Shown: positions 13,674 to 26,144, counted from the first letter of the stretch. The stretch: 64,000 nt of DNA from Metallyticus violacea (GCA_030762175.1 CM060846.1:312403012-312467011), one strand, 5' to 3'. Notes: generated by a model from the letters alone, not told the origin. Program-made: numbers and translations.

Positions 13674-14913
13674 CTAGGCGGTTTGATAAGTAGATTAATT
13701 TTATAATAAAGAGAACTAATTCAATTCTGCAACTTTATTTTTCGACATAGTCCCCTCGAAGTTCAAAGCAATTGCTGTAATATTTCTTCTCGGTCATGAT
13801 CCTCTCCTGTAAGAGGGTATTTTCCAGGCTTTCAAAATAGTAGTTTACTTGCTGTATGACCTCTTTCTTTGAGTTAATTTTGCACCCGAAGGAAAAAATT
13901 TAAGTTTTTGGGACAAATGGCGATCCGAGGATGCGAGATCAGGTGAATAGGATAGATGCGGAATCATTGCAAATCGTAATTCGGTCAATTTGTCCTAAGC
14001 GACGGGGCTTGAATGTACCGTCGCATTGCTATGGTGAATTAACACCTTTAGGCCATTCACGTATGTTTTTCCGTGATCACTGTCTTCAGTCTATCCAAAA
14101 GTAATGCGTAGTACTCGCCAGTAATGATCTTCCCCATCTCTAAATACTCAATTAAGAGAATTTCTTTTGTGCTCCAAAAACTAATGCAATTGCCTTTACA
14201 GAAGGTGGAAAGCATTTCGCTTTTTTCGGGACCGGTTTCACCTCATGTGGTCCGCTGTTTAGACTGCAGTTTTGTTTCCGGTGTAGTAATGAATCAACTT
14301 TTTCCTTCATAGTCACAAAACGCCGTAAAAATCGACTGGAATATTATGGAAAATTTCCAAACTGTTAGTATGCGATTTCGCTTTTGTTCGGAGTGAGCAA
14401 ACGCGGCATTTATCTTGCGCAAAGTTCTTTCATGTGTAATTCATTATCCAAAATATAATGAACCTGTTCAGTTGAGATGCCCATGATCTCAGCTAACTCG
14501 TGCTCTTTTCAGCTGTCAGTCAACCAAAACAATATCATGGACTTTATCTATGGCTACTGACCTCACAGCTGATTTTGGTGCTCCAGGACGTGGTGCAGCT
14601 TCGAGCCTGTGCTATAACGCTTGAACTAATTTCCTCGAGTCAAACGCTTTCATAGTAGTATGTCGTATGTAGACAAAACCTCTCATGAATTTCCTTTGTC
14701 GTTTTTCCTTCCAGGGGAAAAAAATTGGATTGCATCACAAATTACATTCTTGTGCTTTTTACAGGTTCATTAGAAACGCTTGTGTTTAAACAATTGCCAA
14801 ACAATGATGAACGTCAGAATAACTTGTAACGATGGAATATTGCTACATAAAAAAGCGAACTTTACAGATTTTGCTGTTGCTGCTCTATATTAGTTACTTA
14901 ACAAACCACTCGC
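13674..14913 (-). mobile_element. Full-length dead mariner element with both terminal repeats
   Basis: A mariner-type transposon (Tc1/mariner superfamily, DD34D cut-and-paste transposase) encoded on the minus strand. The left terminal repeat at 13674-13692 (CTAGGCGGTTTGATAAGTA) is matched in inverse by 14895-14913. The inner part GG-TTTG-TAAGTA is best preserved. A TA dinucleotide precedes the left end. The length, 1.24 kb, is typical of a complete mariner. Frame fragments include an N-terminal FLPLEGKTTKEIHERF, ELAEIMGISTEQVHYILD, a YSPDLASSD block, and the family C-terminus GDYVEK followed by a stop at 13735-13737. The copy has many stops and frameshifts. The first catalytic Asp region reads like MKEK instead of the usual DET, and the second reads HHSNA instead of HHDNA, so it cannot encode an active enzyme. 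Confidence 0.87.
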
Positions 14914-16947
14914 ATTTCGTTTGTTTAAATTATTGTCTCTTAACTTTACCATAAATTCCGAAATAAGACTCTTGCCATACTGAATTTAAAAATGTTTGAA
15001 AATGTAATAACCTCGTGGGTGTTTACGATTAATTGCTTAAATTGGGCGATTAATTTCTGTTCTAAAATCATGTCATGTGCACTGTTGGCCCTGGAGGTTC
15101 TCAGTACATGGCGATATGGCTTTCATCAAAGAATTTTTGGCGTTCGTGATTTAGAGCGTAGTTTATCTGGCCAAAGTCACTTACCTGCGAATACAACCGA
15201 AGATAATTTCTAATTAGATAGTTGTCGGCGCCGCGGTTCAAGAGAACTGCATGTGATCGAAAAGTGGCATAATGCAAAAGGTTATTTTAAATAGCGGCAC
15301 TTACGATCAATGTGCACTTAAGTATTTCCCTTGCAGATCTGTGTATGTGTTGAAGCAGTTATTTTGTAAATTGCTTGCAAGTGACTTAGCATGGAAATTT
15401 TGCTGTCACGAAAGTTCGCCTTGGTCCGCAATTATTTGCAACCTGAAACTCACACGTAGCTCTGCACGAACGATCACTTACACAGACGCTCTTTTCAGGA
15501 ACACCGGTTGTGTTCCTGTTCACTCCTCTGGTCGTGACTTCTATCCCCTCATTGGTGATCCTAGTGGTTCCTAATTTATTCCAAGAATCTAATAATAATA
15601 ATAATGCTTTGCAACAGCTACTTGGATCAGCCGCTGAAAATTCTGTGAACAACATTTTTAAAAAAGAGAGAAACATGTATAAAACTTTCGAACATTCTTC
15701 TTGTATTGCAGAGAAATGTGTTACAACGCCAGCCAAGAAACTGGCATAGAAATCTAAACTCAATGGTAGGTATCATTGCAAAAATGAGGAAGAGTAATTA
15801 TATTTTCTTAAATTAATAGATATTATCTAAAGGATCTGGTATGTAGGGATCTTATGCAACAGCGGCCCAAGCTGGAGAAACATCCTTGCTTCTTAAATTT
15901 AGTAACACCATGACTTACCCATATACACAATTAAACGGAAATTCTTATTTATAATGTTTTTCATCTTTTTTTTTTTTTCAGTTCCCGGAAGGAAAAAATA
16001 TTGCAACGGCATTTTGTGTGATTACTATTGATTTTTACCTTCCAAAATCGTTTGGGACTTCGTAAAGAAACACACTGCCCTCAACAGCTATCGTTATTCA
16101 TTGTTGAAGTTCATATTCTTCAGGGGAAAAAAATGGCAAATTTTTCAGTTAAATAAAGGCATTACTCTAAAGCTAAGCATTAAATCACCAACGCGGGGCA
16201 AAATAAATTATTTGCTTTCGTAAAGCAAATCTGAGAAAAGTATCTACATAGCTGTAAGCAACACATTACAACACATATTTATTGACCAAAAACAGAATAG
16301 AACTGAGAACTTGTCTGTGAGTTTAGACATATTTGCATTTCATAAGTTCTTCCATAGTTCCGAGGACATATTTGTCAAAGTTTATAGACTGTTGAGTTAA
16401 ATATTAAATCTAAGATATTGCATAGTAATGTACTATATTTTCAAGGTAAATCATTTCAAAATATAACATATTGTTCTCCATATATACATTAAATGAAAAA
16501 TAAGCACTTCATAAGAACAAAATTTAAAGCTTTGCTATTACTGGATAAACTTTTCAGAATATTATAATTTTAATGCATTGATAATAGAAGGTACATCAAT
16601 ATTTTATTTGTATTTAGTATCTAGTTATGGTTTCGTTTAAATTTTCCTTGATTATTTAAATATTTAAATATAATATTACATGTTTACTTATATAGAAAGG
16701 AAATATTTTATATTTTAAATTTATGGTTACTTTGTACAACCATGTGCTACACAGAATAACCTAAAGAGTTACTAATTATAATACTATAGCATTTTATTGT
16801 TATTTAAATTTAATTTACTGATACGCAGTTTTTAGGAATAAGTATGGATTCCTTAATAGGTTTATAATATTGTTGACGTTAAAGCGGCACAAAAATAATA
16901 CTTTATGTAAATTTGGTTTTATGAGTAATATTCAAAGTTCATTTTTA
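14914..16947. other. Stretch without recognised gene
   Basis: Overlapping open frames at 15386-15763 (minus, 125 codons) and 15510-15749 (plus, 79 codons) lie in sequence of higher GC content, but neither shows a motif I know. The + strand frame is followed by TTCTTGTATTGCAG, an acceptor-like motif. The remainder to 16.9 kb is very AT-rich. Confidence 0.45.
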
Positions 16948-17649
16948 TACAGTGAGGTTATTTGAGTTACTGACCGCTTGAGCGCGTCTGCTTATTGACA
17001 ACATACTGCCACCGTCAGCAGATAAGGAAAATGAGGTCCTGTGCGTAAAGATAGTATTTTTATTTTAGTATTTATACTAATACTGAATGCTGTAATCGTG
17101 TTGTACTTAAATTTAATAATAATAGAAGAAGAAGAACAAGAAGAAGAAGAAGAAGAAGAAGCAGAAGAAGAAGAAGTGTTATGAGTTACGTTAAAACTGA
17201 TGCCCTGAGCGACAACACATTGCGGGAATGTGCATAGGAAATCTTTGTATTTCAGCTTAACTTTCCTCCGTTAGAACACGGCGGTTCGAAACACTTTCTT
17301 TTCCTGTCTCTCGTATCTTTTAAACAAAGAGGCGAGTAGTTTCTATGCCTGGAACACAATTGCCGGGATATTTCGCTTACCTTGCAAGAATCCGTTTTCA
17401 CACATGTCGTAACTAAACATCCGTTCCGCAAGACTGTATTTATGTAGTGGCACAATGATGAACAGTTACCACACTTTACACATAATGAATGCTCCAAGTA
17501 ATTCACGAACGCACAACTACTCGCCGACAAAGTCTACCTCTTAACTAATTACAAGCCGCTACATGCACGTGCACTGTAGGCCTTGACGACCGATTTCTCT
17601 AAGTATGCAACTGCGCTCTGTCGGTCCGTAACTCAAATAACTCACTGTA
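16948..17649. mobile_element. Non-autonomous TIR transposon (MITE-like), about 0.7 kb, intact ends
   Basis: The first and last about 43 bp are inverted copies. 16948 onward reads TACAGTGAGGTTATTTGAG, and the reverse complement from 17649 reads TACAGTGAGTTATTTGAG. Matching continues through GTTAC-GACCG, GAGCGC and TGC, with one gap and a few mismatches. The outermost TA on both sides is consistent with a TA target duplication as in the Tc1/mariner superfamily, but TA could also be part of the repeat. The interior holds a (GAA)n tract at 17124-17176. It contains no transposase, so it would depend on an enzyme supplied elsewhere. The 92-codon minus frame at 17252-17530 is Cys-rich but unrecognised. 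A truncated relative lies at 29325-29645. Confidence 0.78.
17124..17176. repeat. (GAA)n microsatellite inside the TIR element
   Basis: An imperfect purine-only GAA tract with interruptions AAC and GCA, lying in the middle of the 16948-17649 element. Confidence 0.95.
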
Positions 17650-20570
17650 GAATCTTAATATTTTTACTTTGATGAAAATGGTTAAATACATTTAAAAAAT
17701 GTGAGTAACATATTATTGTCTCATTTATCTTATACTCTTTTTATTCTTTAATGATTAAGGATTTATTATATTTAATTTATTTTCCAATAGCGGTATTTTC
17801 ATACAATAATGCTTAATTAAGACATTTGCATTAATTTAAAAGAACATAAAATTTGTCTCTAATTAAGGAATATACAAAATTATTTTTGTTCGCGATAAAA
17901 AGCAATAACATTTAACTGTGTCGTAAACCTTTGAGTGGGGGCGGGTAACAAACGTGGAGGAATGATCAAAACAAAAATAATTGCGAAATGTTTTGTAATA
18001 TGGCAAGAAGTGGTTCCCATAGTTGCATAGCTAATCTTTCAGTAGCAGAGAAGTTTTGCTCGTTAGTTTCGTGGGAGGTGTACAGGGACCGCATGTGAGA
18101 CTTTCGGTAAGGGTGTGCGACTATTGGCCTGTTTCAGCTGCAACGGAGTTGCTATGAGCCGATGTCCACACATGCACACAGGAAAAGGGCGGAATTTGGG
18201 GTGATGCATGAGTTGGGCGTGTTGGTGATAGTATCAGCGCCGGATTTTTGTTCAGCAGCTGTGAAACAATTCACTCGTCTCTTATTTGTAGTTTTCCTGA
18301 GGAATAAACATATTTTATATTGCGGAAAGTTTAACAACCAGAAGTTTCCAAACAGGTCATTTTCAATAATTTCACAAGTGAACCTTAAATGCGTGCTTCA
18401 TATTCGTTAAACAATCCTCATCCTCGAGTTTTAGGTTGTTCATTCCATATTTCTAATATTTACTATATTTCCGTCTTAAAGGGTTAAAATTCGGAGTTTG
18501 TTTATCTGTTACTTTTCAATTCCCCATGCTAGTTGCCAGAAACGTAAAAATGATGCTTGATATACACTGTTTTATTGTTGGTGCAGTGAACAATGAAACA
18601 ACATATAGAGCTAAGTGTTTACCATATTCTGTTCAGTGGGTTATTTTATCATCGATTAAATAGCGTGTAATTCTTCTCTTATTGTGCTTTTGTTCAATAC
18701 TAGTCGCCACAGGAGGCCGCTTAAAATCTAGAAACTCATGCAAGATGAAACAAACAAAGCTATATAATGAACTTTTTAATAGGTAACTTTGCTAACAGGA
18801 ACCAAATTCCTTGAAATTTCATATTTCAAAGCTTTAGAATTAAAAGTTAGCTTCTATCACCTTTCAGATTTTATAAGACGTAAATATTGCATACCAATTA
18901 ATCACAAATTACACACAGAATGTTAAACATAAAGTGTTTCAACTGTTTAAACTACTCTAGCGCCCTTCCCTCTTTGTGCGAGACCGCTATTTCTTTTGCC
19001 CTCAAACACAATGGAGGAAAATGTTGTGCGTCAAGAGGTCATTGAGTTTGATGGCAGTTCGATGGGATTCCCGAAAACACTTTACGTGACATTCTTGGTT
19101 GTTGTCGGATAAGAAGAGCCTCCGAAGAGCTATAGGCTGCCCTGTGTCACAGGATGAATGACAGCGTAAATAGAACATTAACTTAGTAGTCCAGACTAGA
19201 GAGGGTGGGAATCCACCGCGAGCCGCGCTGACTTCTGTCACTTCCCCTAACCCCTTCCTCTTGCAGAGCAAGAAACAAATAGAAACTTTTTCCTTCAAAC
19301 TTTAGCACTCGATCCACATGACAAATGCCTCTCGAGTTCCAATTTCATGCAAGCCTGGTCTTGTACTTTGTTTGCTTTATCTTTATTTAGGGTACCTACT
19401 TACCATTTTAACGTGTCAATCATAGAGCAGCTTATTAAGGACGCTATGAAGTATTACATCATCAGGAACATGTCCCCCTTCTTTATTCATTTAGACCATT
19501 CAGCCTTTATTTAACACACTGAGTCAACATTACTTGTCATTCTTAACACATGCTGTCCCTTGTCTGAACTTTGCTGGTTATAGGCTCTGCCATAACACTT
19601 GCTCTTTGCTCGGACCAAATTAGTCCAAAAGTGCACCATCGGATCTGTTTAAGTGTTAATATAATTATGGATTTTCTTTTGTCCTGGCTTCAGAGCATCC
19701 GATATTAAGTGTTTCTTGAAAATGTTTTGCAACATCCGCGGAATTATCTGTGCCGCTACTGCTATGGTGAGTGTGATCTGATAACGATCTAATCAAGCTT
19801 CTAAGAATATCAAATCTGAAAAGCCCAATGTCCAGTAAATCTTTTACTTCAGTGTATTCTTCAAATTCATTGTGATGAGGAAGTTCACTGATTCATGAAT
19901 AGCTTTGTCAGAAAGACCTGCTTGGGAAAATCCTATTCAAAATCTATTTATTATCTCATTATCTGAACGCATACTTTATTACCATTTCTTCCGTATTCAT
20001 TATCTGTCAGTTCCCTACAATATAAACGTTCCATTATCACCAAATGTCAAATTAAATGTGAATGTGTATGTGTTTTTAATGGTCTTTAATGGCCGTTTTC
20101 ACTATAGAGACACCACAGGCGGTGAATGTGTGCTTGTATAGTAAATTCGTATTCCTGGCTTTGCACTTGAAATTATGTAAATTGTAGTTATTCCTATCGA
20201 CATATTAAAAGAAGCATTTGCGTTTATGTATTTCTTTAGGCCTAGTGAAAATGAGTTAAGAGAACCAATTATACACAAAGAGTATATAAATATGATTAAT
20301 GATAAGTTAAACATAGGCTCAGCTTTCACGGGCATTTCTATTTTATTTTATCTTATATATCCCTTTCACTAGTCTTTGGGACGATGATTTAAATGAATTT
20401 ATAGTGGGCAGTGATGAAGATCATTCGGGTTAGGGAAATCTCAGGAAATACTCACATACAGTTAATAAAAACGCATCTCTCTCAGGAGTAATTCATCAGT
20501 CACAGAATAACAAAAATATAGCAAAAACACTTTAAGAAATCAGGAGTTATATTGCTAGTATGAGTATGTA
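17650..20570. other. AT-rich region with one weak small-ORF candidate
   Basis: Mostly AT-rich. A GC-richer patch at 18.95-19.3 kb holds the small ORF listed separately. Other short frames (18152-18410 both strands, 19905-20335 both strands) show no motif. Confidence 0.45.
19011..19112 (+). other. Candidate 33-codon small ORF, unrecognised
   Basis: The ATG at 19011 lies in a favourable context (CAAACACAATGG) within a GC-richer patch. It opens MEENVVRQEVIEFDGSS, continues to a hydrophobic VTFLVVVG end, and stops at 19110-19112. The composition is protein-like, but the length is within chance expectation. No family is recognised and no promoter or splice partner is visible. It could be a first exon, a small peptide gene, or nothing. 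Confidence 0.13.
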
Positions 20571-21696
20571 CTAAGGCGGTCTATAATTTCTCTGCCTAAG
20601 AAAACAACATTTAAGAGTTTTTTTTTTTTTTTTCAAATCAACTTGAAAATCAGTTTATTTAGTCCAACGACTTTCCAACTTTTTAATACCCTCAGTAAAA
20701 TAAGATTTGTCCAAGTGTGACAAATAAGCGTCTGTCTGATCTTCAATCTCTCTTCGTCCACTCAGCCATTTCTTCAAGTTTGGGAACAAAAAGTAATCGC
20801 TGGCAACCAAACGAGGCGAATATGGCGGATGTGGAAGTATTTGGAAGTGAAAGCCATGCAGTTTTGCAGCAGAAATTCCAGACGTGTGTGAAGCAGTAAT
20901 ATCGTGATGGGTGAGAGCATTCTTTTTCGCAAGTTGTGAACGTTTAGCCTGAATAGCATCCTTCAGTTAATCCAGTAGTGAAGCGTAATACTCCTCGGTG
21001 ATGGTTCTGCCCTTCTGGATGTACTTTGCGAACACCACTCTATGAAAATTCCGGAAAACCGCAGCCACGACTTTTTCTGCAGTTTTTGCTTTCTTTGGTG
21101 CACTCTCTCATGTTGCCACCTACTGTTTGGACTGCTCCTTCGTCTCTGGAGTGTAGTTATGAATTCATGTTTCCTCTGCTGTTATGAAATGTCGGAGAAA
21201 TTCATTGGAATTGCGTTTTAATAAATCTAAACACTCTTGCAAAATGTTCATTGAAATACGTTTTTGAACCATGGTTTAACAAACGCGGCACCCGTCGAAC
21301 ACAAAAGTTTGTGTAAAATGTAGTGGACACGACTTATCGAGATTTTTGCAAAATTAGCTAACTCGCGTACTTTCACCGGTGATCATTGTAAATTTTTGTC
21401 ACAATCTCTTTGGTCGTTGCAGTTTTGGGACCCCTGAACAATCACCATTTTAAAGGGATGTACGACCATGCTTAAATTTAGCAGCCCACATTTTAACCGT
21501 CGAAAACGAAAGGGAGGATCCTTTAATATGGCATTTAACTCCTTTTGTATCTCTCCAAAACTAAATATTTTTATCACAGCTCGTATTTCAGTTTTATCCA
21601 TTTTGTAGAAAATGTTAAAGCTCGTTCCCTAAATCCGTTTGCACCCAGCAGCATTTGAAGAAGTATATCAGTTGTACACACTATCAGGTACTCGCC
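20571..21696 (-). mobile_element. Near full-length dead mariner transposase
   Basis: A second mariner, minus strand. The coding remnant begins at 21601 with MDKTEIRAVIK and runs to a stop just after LESRWTK near 20660, about 940 bp. Mariner landmarks appear in order: VRELANFAKISISRVHYIL, YTPETKEQSKQ, HHDITASHTSGISAAKLH, the SDYFLFPNLKKWL block, and LESRWTK. Many stops and frameshifts break it. The first catalytic Asp appears replaced by Glu (AEET where DET is usual) and is followed by a stop. The Asp of the HHD block and of SDYF are kept. The usual GDYVEK end is lost. A T16 run lies at 20618-20633. The left boundary may be near 20571 (TACTAAGGCGG), and the right boundary is not clear. Confidence 0.85.
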
Positions 21697-21829
21697 TGTT
21701 TCAGATGGTCCCATTAGCAAACGGAGTTGTCATGTCTCGCAAGTGAAGCATGACTCCGGGCCAAGAACTTATTGCTATAAAATTCAAAATACTAAAACAA
21801 CAAAAGGCTAAAGTAAATCTTAAAACATA

Positions 21830-23115
21830 TTTTATATTGCTATAGAAAATAAATAATTTCAGCTTCCTCACTTTCTTCACTACATTCATCAACGCTGTCT
21901 CCAGACATATGAATGATGAATCTGTCTTCTTCCTCCATTATCGAACGTAATATTCATTCTTTGTTTATCGCGTGCTGTTCATATTTTCTCCAGTACTCTT
22001 CATCAACGTGTCCTACACCTTCACCAATTGTTCAACTGCCTGTGCTGCCTCAGTAGTAAAAACGGGCGTTAAAATGTTGTTTATAAACAGCAGCACTTAA
22101 TATGGGGGTCGCATTGTGCTTCCTTACGTGGCTGTTCAATAGGATTATTAAGAGGTAGCCTTAACACTTCGTGTCCAGATGCTTCAGCTAACTTGTCTAT
22201 TGTACATTATTTGTTTATATTTGCCGTATAAAAACTGTTTCTGTTGGAATTGAGTGGGTTTGGGAATGTTTAATTCTTGCAAGAAGGCACAAATCTCGTA
22301 TTTTCTCCATGACTGTGTAAATATTTTCACAGTTTGCCTCGAATGATAAATGACATTATCCACATGACAATACATTTCCCATTATTGGGCAGGTTTTTCA
22401 GTAGGCTTTTTTGGAACCAGTTTTCGAACATATTATCATTCATTTCGTCATGACTGTCAGCCTTAGCACCGGAAAGGTTTTTCGCCGAATTGTAGAAGCA
22501 GTTCGGAACTCAACCCTCGCCTCCACCGGCATACAGCGCATTATCCTCTTCCCTTTGGGCACGGGTGTACATCATCCCAGGCTTGCTTTAAAACATCGTG
22601 TGTGACATCCCAAGTTTCCGCTATGTGCCCTGCAGATCGCAATTATAGATCCCCTGTAAGCATTTATACCTGCAAAGCACTATCCGAGGTAATTCCATGA
22701 TAATACACCTTTCGTTAAGAGTACGAAAGCGAAACCCAAGTTTAGTGCAAAGGGACGTTCTTTTGTATGAGAATTGTGCAAGGATGTTAGGATTTCTTGG
22801 AGGTTGGATGTTTTCTTTGCCTGTAGAATTCTCGCCGAACTATTTCACATTCGAATTCATCAACTTTCCACAACGGTTTTCATTTTGTTCCTGCCTTTTT
22901 GGGTATTAATGAGCATTTCCTAACGATTTTTCTCGATGTTGGTCTGCTCAGTTCCAAAATTTTAGTCGTCTGGCTTGTTAGTCCTTTATCTAGTTTATTC
23001 TTCACAACATAGTCATACACTTTACAGACCATTTTCTGGCACTCCTTGTTTAGAATTTTTGTTATGTTTTTAGACTTGCTACTGGGGCCGGGTACAAATT
23101 CCGTAGTACTAACTG
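21830..23115 (-). mobile_element. Decayed DDE transposase of the IS630/Tc1-mariner type
   Basis: The minus-strand remnant follows the order of a DDE-superfamily transposase. Near 23060-22960 is a helix-turn-helix-like region (VYDYVVKNKLDKGLTSQTTK). Next are a VDEFECEIVRREFY block near 22840, an AETW block near 22600, HDEMNDNMFENWFQKSLL near 22440, a VDNVIYHSRQ block near 22350, EASGHEVLRLPLNNPIEQ near 22150, GHVDEEYWRKYEQH near 22000, and an acidic tail SGDSVDECSEESEEAE near 21870. The DET-W motif has Ala in place of the first catalytic Asp, while the Asp of VDN and the Glu of NPIE remain. Frameshifts and stops occur throughout. A 36 bp segment at 22038-22073 looks foreign to the frame and recurs at 42270. 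Confidence 0.77.
22038..22073. repeat. 36 bp shared motif, copy 1
   Basis: It is identical at 34 of 36 positions to 42270-42305, in the same orientation. The core is CAGTAGTAAAAACGGGCG followed by TTAAA. It lies inside the DDE transposase remnant where the frame is disrupted, so it may be the end of a small inserted retroposon. Confidence 0.7.
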
Positions 23116-23899
23116 CAAATTCTCTTCATCATTATCATACATTTGATCATATCATTTACTGAAACACTCAACCGAGGACGCACTATATTTAACTTAATAG
23201 ACACTGCGACGATAGACTGTATTCCTGAACAGTAACACAACAGCGTAAGAAAAAAAATGCAATGTACATTTGGCAAAGTGCTTCCCCCTCATATTCCACG
23301 TGGACTTGTTGAGCTGTCATCAACTAAAACTAGCACGTAATTGGCTACTAGAGAGCAAGAAAGGCGCAGCTAGAGATAAGCGATAGCCATTGACAGCAAG
23401 TGGAAATGCATTCAGAGAATGCGCTTTAACACTAGTTGGTTTACACGATCGTCACAAACAAGTGATTGCACTTAACGCGTTTGAAACTTTACAGCGCACC
23501 ACCTAAAGGATGATACTTAACAACTGTCATAGTAATTTGGCCATATTCACGACCTGTCTGAGTCAGGCCGAGAACTTTTAGTACACCCCTCGTATATATT
23601 AACAATAAGAATGATTTTGTAACTTGCGTGCAAAGATCTGTACGAGCATTGAAATGGACTGTTAGGGTCGGAGAAGGATATTTCGGTACTTGAGACCTGC
23701 TCAAGAGCTGACTGTGCCTTCGCCCCCAAGTGCGGGCAAGTGCAGTAGGAAAGGATGCGATAAGGGATACACCGGATGGCCAGAATCCATGGGTGGTGGT
23801 GGTGGTGCACAGACGCATACGGCGTGACTTAATTATACTCGGTGCCAGCGGATCCTCCCCCTCCAAGGATTTCTAAGAGACTCCGGGACAGAAAGCTGC
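23116..23899. other. GC-rising stretch next to SINE-C, unassigned
   Basis: From about 23480 the sequence becomes GC-richer and includes a (GGT)n run near 23792-23806. Minus-strand open frames of 125 and 87 codons (23489-23866, 23547-23810) overlap each other in different frames. Neither has a recognisable domain. It may be the 3' body of the SINE-C repeat or an older retroelement. Confidence 0.4.
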
Positions 23900-24110
23900 T
23901 ATCACACCGCACAACTCGCCTCGTCCTGGCACTTTCGACTCTCAAACACAACTAACCGGAGAGCAGAAAATTCCACCTCAGGATTCGTCTGAACTGCCGG
24001 GGTATGTGTATAAAGGACGACCGGACCCAAGGGATTTAAACCCGGGACCTCCTGAATGCGAGAGTTCCAGGAGTTGCAGTCTGAACCATCGGTTAAGGTG
24101 ACAGGCTCAA
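23900..24110 (-). mobile_element. SINE-C: tRNA-derived repeat, minus orientation
   Basis: On the minus strand a tRNA-like head starts near 24110. TTAACCGATGGTTCAGACTG resembles the A-box region of a Leu-type tRNA, and GGTTTAAATCCC (complement of 24033-24044) resembles a B box. A variable-arm-like stretch separates the two, as in class II tRNAs. The body continues through GGCAGTTCAGACGAATCC to GTCGAAAGTGCCAGG near 23930, a segment also found at about 6205. The promoter boxes are degenerate and no acceptor-stem pairing is evident, so this is a SINE and not a working tRNA gene. Confidence 0.6.
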
Positions 24111-24387
24111 AAATATTGGTGATCAGGTTTCGGAAACAACAATGTTCACAAATTAGAATCAATGGAAAACTGTGCATTTGCATGACACCAGCAACCAGTG
24201 TACTCCTTTAGTCGCTCTTGAGGTGGCATTTATTTAAAGGGGTTGAAAATTACTCAGGAAAAGGTTTAAAGTATTCCATTTTAATGTACTTTACTAAACA
24301 TTGAAATTGTTTTGACGTGCAACAGTTCAAACCATTTTCTCCCTTGAGTACATGTGTAGAGGAGAGAAAAATGAAAAGACTGTCTTT

Positions 24388-24421
24388 TCGAATATCAATA
24401 TCGAATATCAATCGAATATCG
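24388..24421. repeat. Short tandem array of CGAATATC units
   Basis: CGAATATC occurs three times in 34 bases, spaced 13 and 11 bases apart. This is a minor local tandem duplication. Confidence 0.7.
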
Positions 24422-26143
24422 TTATCATTTTATTTTTTCACGTCACCAAAATGTAAATTAGGGAACATAATTATTAATCAAACAGAAAAACCAACTATGA
24501 CTTTGAAGACAACACTGTAGGCACTAAAATGCCTTAGAAAATCGGTTAGCTAAATTTCATTTCTTGTAGTTTGACTTATAAAATTGTGTTTAATTCTTTA
24601 AAAGGTTGTTCGACTTTAAGCCTTAAAAGTCTAAATAACGAACTTTATATAACTGCATGAGGATTTACCCCACCCTCAAATATTGCAGCCCGAAAGCTAA
24701 AATGATAATGATTAAGAATACAGACCCTTCATATTTTAGAGGAAACTTGGAGATACCTGCCATCACGCGTTTTAGTGTGTTGTCCTCGCAAACTCAGGGT
24801 TATTTAGTGCGGACATTGAGTGTAGAGACAGTTATTGTATCCCCAATCTCTTTAGACTGGTATTAGAGTTGTTGTGGACTAGAAACACATTGAGAAGAGT
24901 GGATTGGGTTGTTGAATTGGAAGTGGCTATTGCCAATGCAAAACACATTCACTATTTATTTCGCGGCACACTGGCTCGACATGGCAATTCTAAATTAAAC
25001 TAAGCATGGCACGCCTCTGACTCCAATAAATGTTGTTCCTCTTGTGCTTGTTCGTCTTTTAGTTGCTGTCCTTTTTTCTGACTTTCGAGCTTTATCTGTT
25101 TTTTTTATTGTTCTTCTGTTTTTACGTGATTTTCTTGTGTCCTTGTATTTATTTGTCATCAGTTTCCACCATTGATTTTCTATGGATCCAAAGGACATCG
25201 CTTCGTTTCGGGCTAAATTCATTGGAGATTTTCCGTAAGCTTTCCTTAGAAAGTGCCAAGTTAAAGATCTCGATATGCTGAATCAAACGTTCAACCTGCC
25301 TTGTAAGCCTTCAAAACCCACGATAGTCAAACATAAAATGTATTTACCAACAAGCATTTCTTTCCCCTCTCCCCACTTTCCAGCATCATCCCGTTTTCAT
25401 TCTTCACTTCATTATCTAGAACGCCTGGAAAGCCTTCAGCATTCAGTCCCCTGGCATTCTTCCAGTCAACACCTTACCTCAGGTTTAACAAACACAATTC
25501 TTTGTACAAGAGCAAGCAAGTTTAGAGCAAGCCGAGCTTATTTGGCGCACTCTGGGGGTTACTTGAGATGAATTTTGCTACATTTAGAACAAATGTTAAA
25601 CAAACAAATATAAGTACATACTTTGAGGAAACCAAGTTTTTTTATAGCCATTGCTTAAATATGCTTTTATTCTAATATTAAATGGGACCGCGTTCAGGGA
25701 AATATCGCTTTTATTTGCTCATGAAATTCTAGTTTAACGTGCAATTTGAACTTAATGATAAATAAATTTTATGTTGGAAATAATGAATTTCAATGAAAAC
25801 GTTGCATAAAATAAGCGAGGGTGTGGGCCTATAAAACTATTTCAAGTTCAAGGGTTTCCAGTTCTGATTTGAAATCGTACCATAGAACTCATTTTATCAC
25901 CAGAAATATTTTTCGTCACATTAGTTTTAAGATTTTGCACCTGACTTCTCATCAATTTTACTGTGTGATTTGCCATACTATGAAGTAAAATAATTATTGC
26001 ACATCTTTTGCACATCATCACCGAGTTCATCTTTATTAGGAGAAAATTTTATTATTAAATCTCCACTACCATATTGCTGGATTTAATTAATAGAATTTAG
26101 AAAACATTTCCTTCACACCAGTTAAATATGACAATTGATGCAA

Positions 26144-26144
26144 C

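Noticed and set aside
15386..15763. Overlapping ORFs on both strands (125 and 79 codons) as a gene
   Set aside because: No motif, partner exon or conserved-looking block supports either strand. The + strand frame includes an AAT repeat read as poly-Asn.
23489..23866. 125-codon minus-strand ORF
   Set aside because: It overlaps another frame of 87 codons, includes a simple-repeat His run, lies next to SINE-C, and has no recognisable domain.
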